Positions 61,663 through 64,000 of a stretch of DNA of 64,000 nt are shown one piece after another. Each line of letters opens with the position of its first letter. Within the stretch, counting starts at the first letter, position 1. Both the position numbers and the translations under genes were made by a program. The stretch comes from Afipia massiliensis (GTDB lineage: Bacteria; Pseudomonadota; Alphaproteobacteria; Rhizobiales; Xanthobacteraceae): assembly GCF_014203115.1 (NCBI RefSeq), contig NZ_JACHIJ010000007.1:1-64000 (forward strand), in the 5' to 3' direction. Below the pieces are notes generated by a model. It was not told the origin of the DNA, did no database searches, and saw only the letters and a program-made list of their open reading frames with translations.

Positions 61663-61706
61663 GCATGATCCGCCAAAGTGTGGGCGGTTTGGCGAACAGA
61701 TCATGC
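61663..61706. repeat. GATC-bounded dispersed palindromic repeat, copy 4 (diverged)
   Basis: GCATGATC and GATCATGC bound the inner stem CGCCAAAGTGTGGGCGG / TTTGGCG. The inner part has changed in both arms relative to copy 1, keeping the pairing. It lies between carA and the acyl-CoA ligase genes. Confidence 0.75.
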
Positions 61707-61737
61707 GCTCGTGATGGGATTTAACAGGAGACACGCG

Positions 61738-63330
61738 ATGAATGTGGCGGTTGGCGCGCCGGATCTGGCTCAACTTCATTCCGGCGGTACGATGGGAAGC
61801 CTCATCGTCAACGCGATTGCGCGATTTTCCGCCCAGCCGGCCATCGCCGACGGCCATCTTCGCTGGAGCTATCGCGAATTCGGCGACCAGGTGGCGCGTT
61901 TCATCGCGGTGTATCGCTCGCTCGGCATGAAAAAAGGCAATGCGCTGTCTGTCGTGGCGAGCAACCGCGCCGAGTCCTGGGCGGCGATCTGCGCGGCGCT
62001 GGTGATGGGCATGCGCTACACCGCGCTGCATCCGATGGCGGCGGAGGACGACCATGCGTTTATCGTCGACGACGCCGAGATTGATCTTCTGATCGTCGAG
62101 GGTGCGAAGTTCGGTCCGCGCGGTCTCGCCATCAAGGCGCGCGCACCGAAACTGAAGCATCTGATGTCGTTCGGCCCGATGGACGGCGTGCGCGATATTC
62201 TCGCCGATGTGGCGCAGGCGACCCCCGCGCCGCTGATGGACGAGAGTGCAAGCCATGAACTCGCCTTTCTCGCCTATACCGGCGGCACGACCGGACGCTC
62301 CAAGGGCGTGATGCTGCCGCATCGTTCATTGGTCACCATGGCGCTGCTGCTGCATTCGGATTGGGACTGGCCGCAGGATGTCCGCTTCCTCGCCGCGACG
62401 CCGATCAGCCATGCCGCCGGCGTGACTTTGTTCACGGTGATGATGCGCGGCGGGTTGATGCGGCTGGTGCAGGGCTTCGAGCCGGAGGTTTATGCCGACG
62501 TTGTGGCCGCCGAGAAGATCAACTCGACGTTTCTGGTGCCGACGCTGATCTACGCGCTGATCGACAACGAGGACCTGCGCAAGCGGCACGACATGTCGTC
62601 GCTGGAGATGATCGTCTATGGCGCGGCGCCGATGTCGCCGGACCGTTTGCTCGAAGGCATCAAGATTTTCGGCAAGGTGTTCGTGCAGCTATACGGCCAG
62701 ACCGAAGCGCCGCAATGCATCACCACGCTGCGCAAGATCGACCACGACGAGACCAAGCCGCACCGTTTCGGCTCATGCGGCCGCGCCAGCCCGTTTGTGG
62801 ACGTGAAACTGTTCGACGCCGACATGCGCGAGGTCGCAATCGGCGAACCCGGCGAGATCTGCGTGCGCGGGCCGCTGGTGATGGACGGCTACTGGAAGCG
62901 CCCGGACGCCAACGCCGAAACCCTGAAAGGCGGCTGGCTGCACACCGGCGACGTCGCCGTGAAGGATGAGGAGGGCTACTTCTATATTGTCGATCGCACC
63001 AAGGACATGATCATCTCCGGCGGCTTCAACATCTATCCGCGCGAGGTCGAGGATGCGCTGATGTCGCATCCCTCGGTCGCCTCCGCCGCGGTGATAGGGA
63101 TTCCCGACGACAAGTGGGGCGAGGCCGTCAAAGGATTCGTGGTGCTGAAATCCGGCGCAAATTCCGGCGCCGCCGAACTGCAGGCCCACGTCAAGGACAA
63201 GCGCGGCGCGCCGTGGTCGCCGAAGACCATCGATTTCGTCGAGACCATCCCGGTCACGGGGCTCGGCAAGATTGACCGCAAGGCGCTGCGTGCGCCTTAC
63301 TGGGAAGGCCGCAAGCGCGGCGTGGCGTGA
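61738..63330 (+). CDS. AMP-forming acyl-CoA synthetase/ligase
   Basis: The protein is 530 residues. The ATP/AMP motif YTGGTTGRSKGVMLPH, LYGQTEAPQ, GWLHTGDVAVKDEEGY and the final PVTGLGKIDRKALRAPYW with its catalytic Lys are all present. It activates a carboxylic acid (probably fatty or aromatic) as acyl-AMP and then acyl-CoA. AACAGGAGAC gives a firm start. The alpha/beta hydrolase gene follows 30 bp later, so the two may share a catabolic pathway. Confidence 0.92.
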   Translation: MNVAVGAPDLAQLHSGGTMGSLIVNAIARFSAQPAIADGHLRWSYREFGDQVARFIAVYRSLGMKKGNALSVVASNRAESWAAICAALVMGMRYTALHPMAAEDDHAFIVDDAEIDLLIVEGAKFGPRGLAIKARAPKLKHLMSFGPMDGVRDILADVAQATPAPLMDESASHELAFLAYTGGTTGRSKGVMLPHRSLVTMALLLHSDWDWPQDVRFLAATPISHAAGVTLFTVMMRGGLMRLVQGFEPEVYADVVAAEKINSTFLVPTLIYALIDNEDLRKRHDMSSLEMIVYGAAPMSPDRLLEGIKIFGKVFVQLYGQTEAPQCITTLRKIDHDETKPHRFGSCGRASPFVDVKLFDADMREVAIGEPGEICVRGPLVMDGYWKRPDANAETLKGGWLHTGDVAVKDEEGYFYIVDRTKDMIISGGFNIYPREVEDALMSHPSVASAAVIGIPDDKWGEAVKGFVVLKSGANSGAAELQAHVKDKRGAPWSPKTIDFVETIPVTGLGKIDRKALRAPYWEGRKRGVA

Positions 63331-63360
63331 AGATTAAGCTGTAATTCGATCGGAGTTCAC

Positions 63361-64000
63361 ATGCCAAACTCGCTTCCTGTGGTGCTCGTTCCGGGCCTTG
63401 CGTGCTCGCCGCGCATTTATGATCCGCAGATCCCCGCGCTGTGGCGGCAGGGCCCGGTGGTCCTCGCCAACCATGCGCGCGGCGGCGACATGGCCGCCAT
63501 CGCGCGGCGCATTCTCGCCGAAGCGCCATTGCGCTTCGCGCTCGCCGGCCACTCGATGGGCGGCTACATCATACTGGAGATGTATCGGCAGGCGCCCGAA
63601 CGGATCGCACGGCTGGCGCTGCTGAACACCTCGGCGCGGCCTGAAACGCCGGAAGCCTCAGAGCGCCGCCGCGGCTGGATTACCGAAGTGAAGAAGGGCG
63701 GCTACCGCGCGGTGATGGATCGCCTGTTCGCCGATTTCGTGCACCCTGCGCTGGCGCGCGACGAGCGTCTGCACCGGATCGTGCTCGACATGGCCGACGA
63801 TGTCGGACCGGACGCATTCGTCTGGCAGCTCGAGGCGATCATGACGCGCGCGGATTCACGGCCGACGCTGGCGACCATCAAGTGCCCGACTCTGGTTCTG
63901 ACCTGCGACACCGACAATATGGTTCCGAATGATGCGTCGATCGAGATGGCGAACGGCATTCCGGGCGCGAAGCTCGTGACGGTGCCGGATTGCGGCCACC
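63361..64000 (+). CDS. Alpha/beta hydrolase, N-terminal part (cut by window end)
   Basis: The frame is open for 213 codons to the end of the window. VVLVPGLACSPRIY opens the fold, the nucleophile elbow is AGHSMGGYI, and an Asp lies in TCDTDNMVPND; the His, in PDCGH, is reached just before the edge. The triad is therefore complete. GGAG precedes the ATG. It follows the acyl-CoA ligase gene closely and is probably in the same operon; the substrate is unknown. Confidence 0.85.
   Translation, partial: MPNSLPVVLVPGLACSPRIYDPQIPALWRQGPVVLANHARGGDMAAIARRILAEAPLRFALAGHSMGGYIILEMYRQAPERIARLALLNTSARPETPEASERRRGWITEVKKGGYRAVMDRLFADFVHPALARDERLHRIVLDMADDVGPDAFVWQLEAIMTRADSRPTLATIKCPTLVLTCDTDNMVPNDASIEMANGIPGAKLVTVPDCGH

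Noticed and set aside
1-64000. Prophage, integrative element or intact IS
   Set aside because: No integrase, transposase, phage structural gene or att-site pair was seen anywhere in the window; only short palindromic repeats are present.

Overview
This 64 kb window is chromosomal DNA of an alphaproteobacterium, most likely a member of the Bradyrhizobium / Rhodopseudomonas / Nitrobacter / Afipia group (Nitrobacteraceae). Supporting signs are the high G+C content, the protein types (S21 with a Gly-rich tail, an ~1154-residue CarB with a linker insertion, a PdhS-like kinase, phasins, DUF465 proteins), a tRNA-His without G-1, and dispersed palindromic repeats bounded by GCATGATC / GATCATGC. No rRNA, CRISPR array, phage module or intact transposase was seen. 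Most of the window looks like stable core genome with several regulatory and transport islands.

Layout. 0-5 kb: tail of pntB, a VOC protein, a ChaA-type cation/proton antiporter, and a MoxR ATPase / vWA (CoxE-like) pair whose intercistronic gap holds a double hairpin element. 4.8-9.3 kb: a periplasmic/outer-membrane copper cluster (His/Cys-rich exported protein, small lipoprotein, TolC-like lipoprotein, Tat-exported multicopper oxidase, cupredoxin, CusF-like protein). 9.4-17.7 kb: a TolA-like coiled-coil membrane protein, an exported hypothetical protein, a HTH-PBP regulator divergent from an aldehyde dehydrogenase, an alpha/beta hydrolase, rpsU, aqpZ and purEK. 17.7-24 kb: a diguanylate cyclase, two DUF465 proteins, two more double hairpin elements, an FAD oxidoreductase and a PAS-GGDEF-EAL protein. 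24-31 kb: a glpD tail remnant fused by overlap to potGHI, an AsmA protein, and the two CoA-transferase subunits. 31-42 kb: DUF1772, DUF924, LysR, an AI-2E family transporter, the fbpAB iron transporter pair, a large PdhS-like sensor kinase, and two phasins. 42-48.6 kb: tRNA-His, an MHYT-GGDEF-EAL protein, CsoR with its operator and a CopA ATPase, and a DapA-like aldolase. 49-54 kb: LysR-trxB, Lrp/AsnC, a TSUP permease, DoxX, a small Cys-rich exported protein and greA. 54-64 kb: carB, a divergent tRNA-Cys-like gene, a methyltransferase, dps, a HAD hydrolase with carA, an acyl-CoA ligase and a cut-off alpha/beta hydrolase.

Working together: copper is handled by two separated modules, CsoR-controlled CopA in the inner membrane (45 kb) and the periplasmic oxidase/chaperone set (5-9 kb). 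Three c-di-GMP proteins, one with an intact product-inhibition site and two GGDEF-EAL hybrids, fall within 27 kb. Phasins and succinyl-CoA:3-oxoacid transferase point to polyhydroxybutyrate/ketone-body carbon cycling.

The most unusual signal is a family of composite elements at 3418-3581, 17754-17914 and 19042-19207. Each is two ~72-78 bp hairpins with 25-bp arms ending in CTAG (or a variant), separated by an 11-12 nt spacer. In five of the six hairpins one arm carries a 3-nt insertion, placed mirror-symmetrically within the pair. One element supplies the last codons of the MoxR gene and a half copy lies at 29235. Other second-look items are terminator-like hairpins just upstream of carB and of the DapA-like gene, and the glpD remnant translationally coupled to potG.
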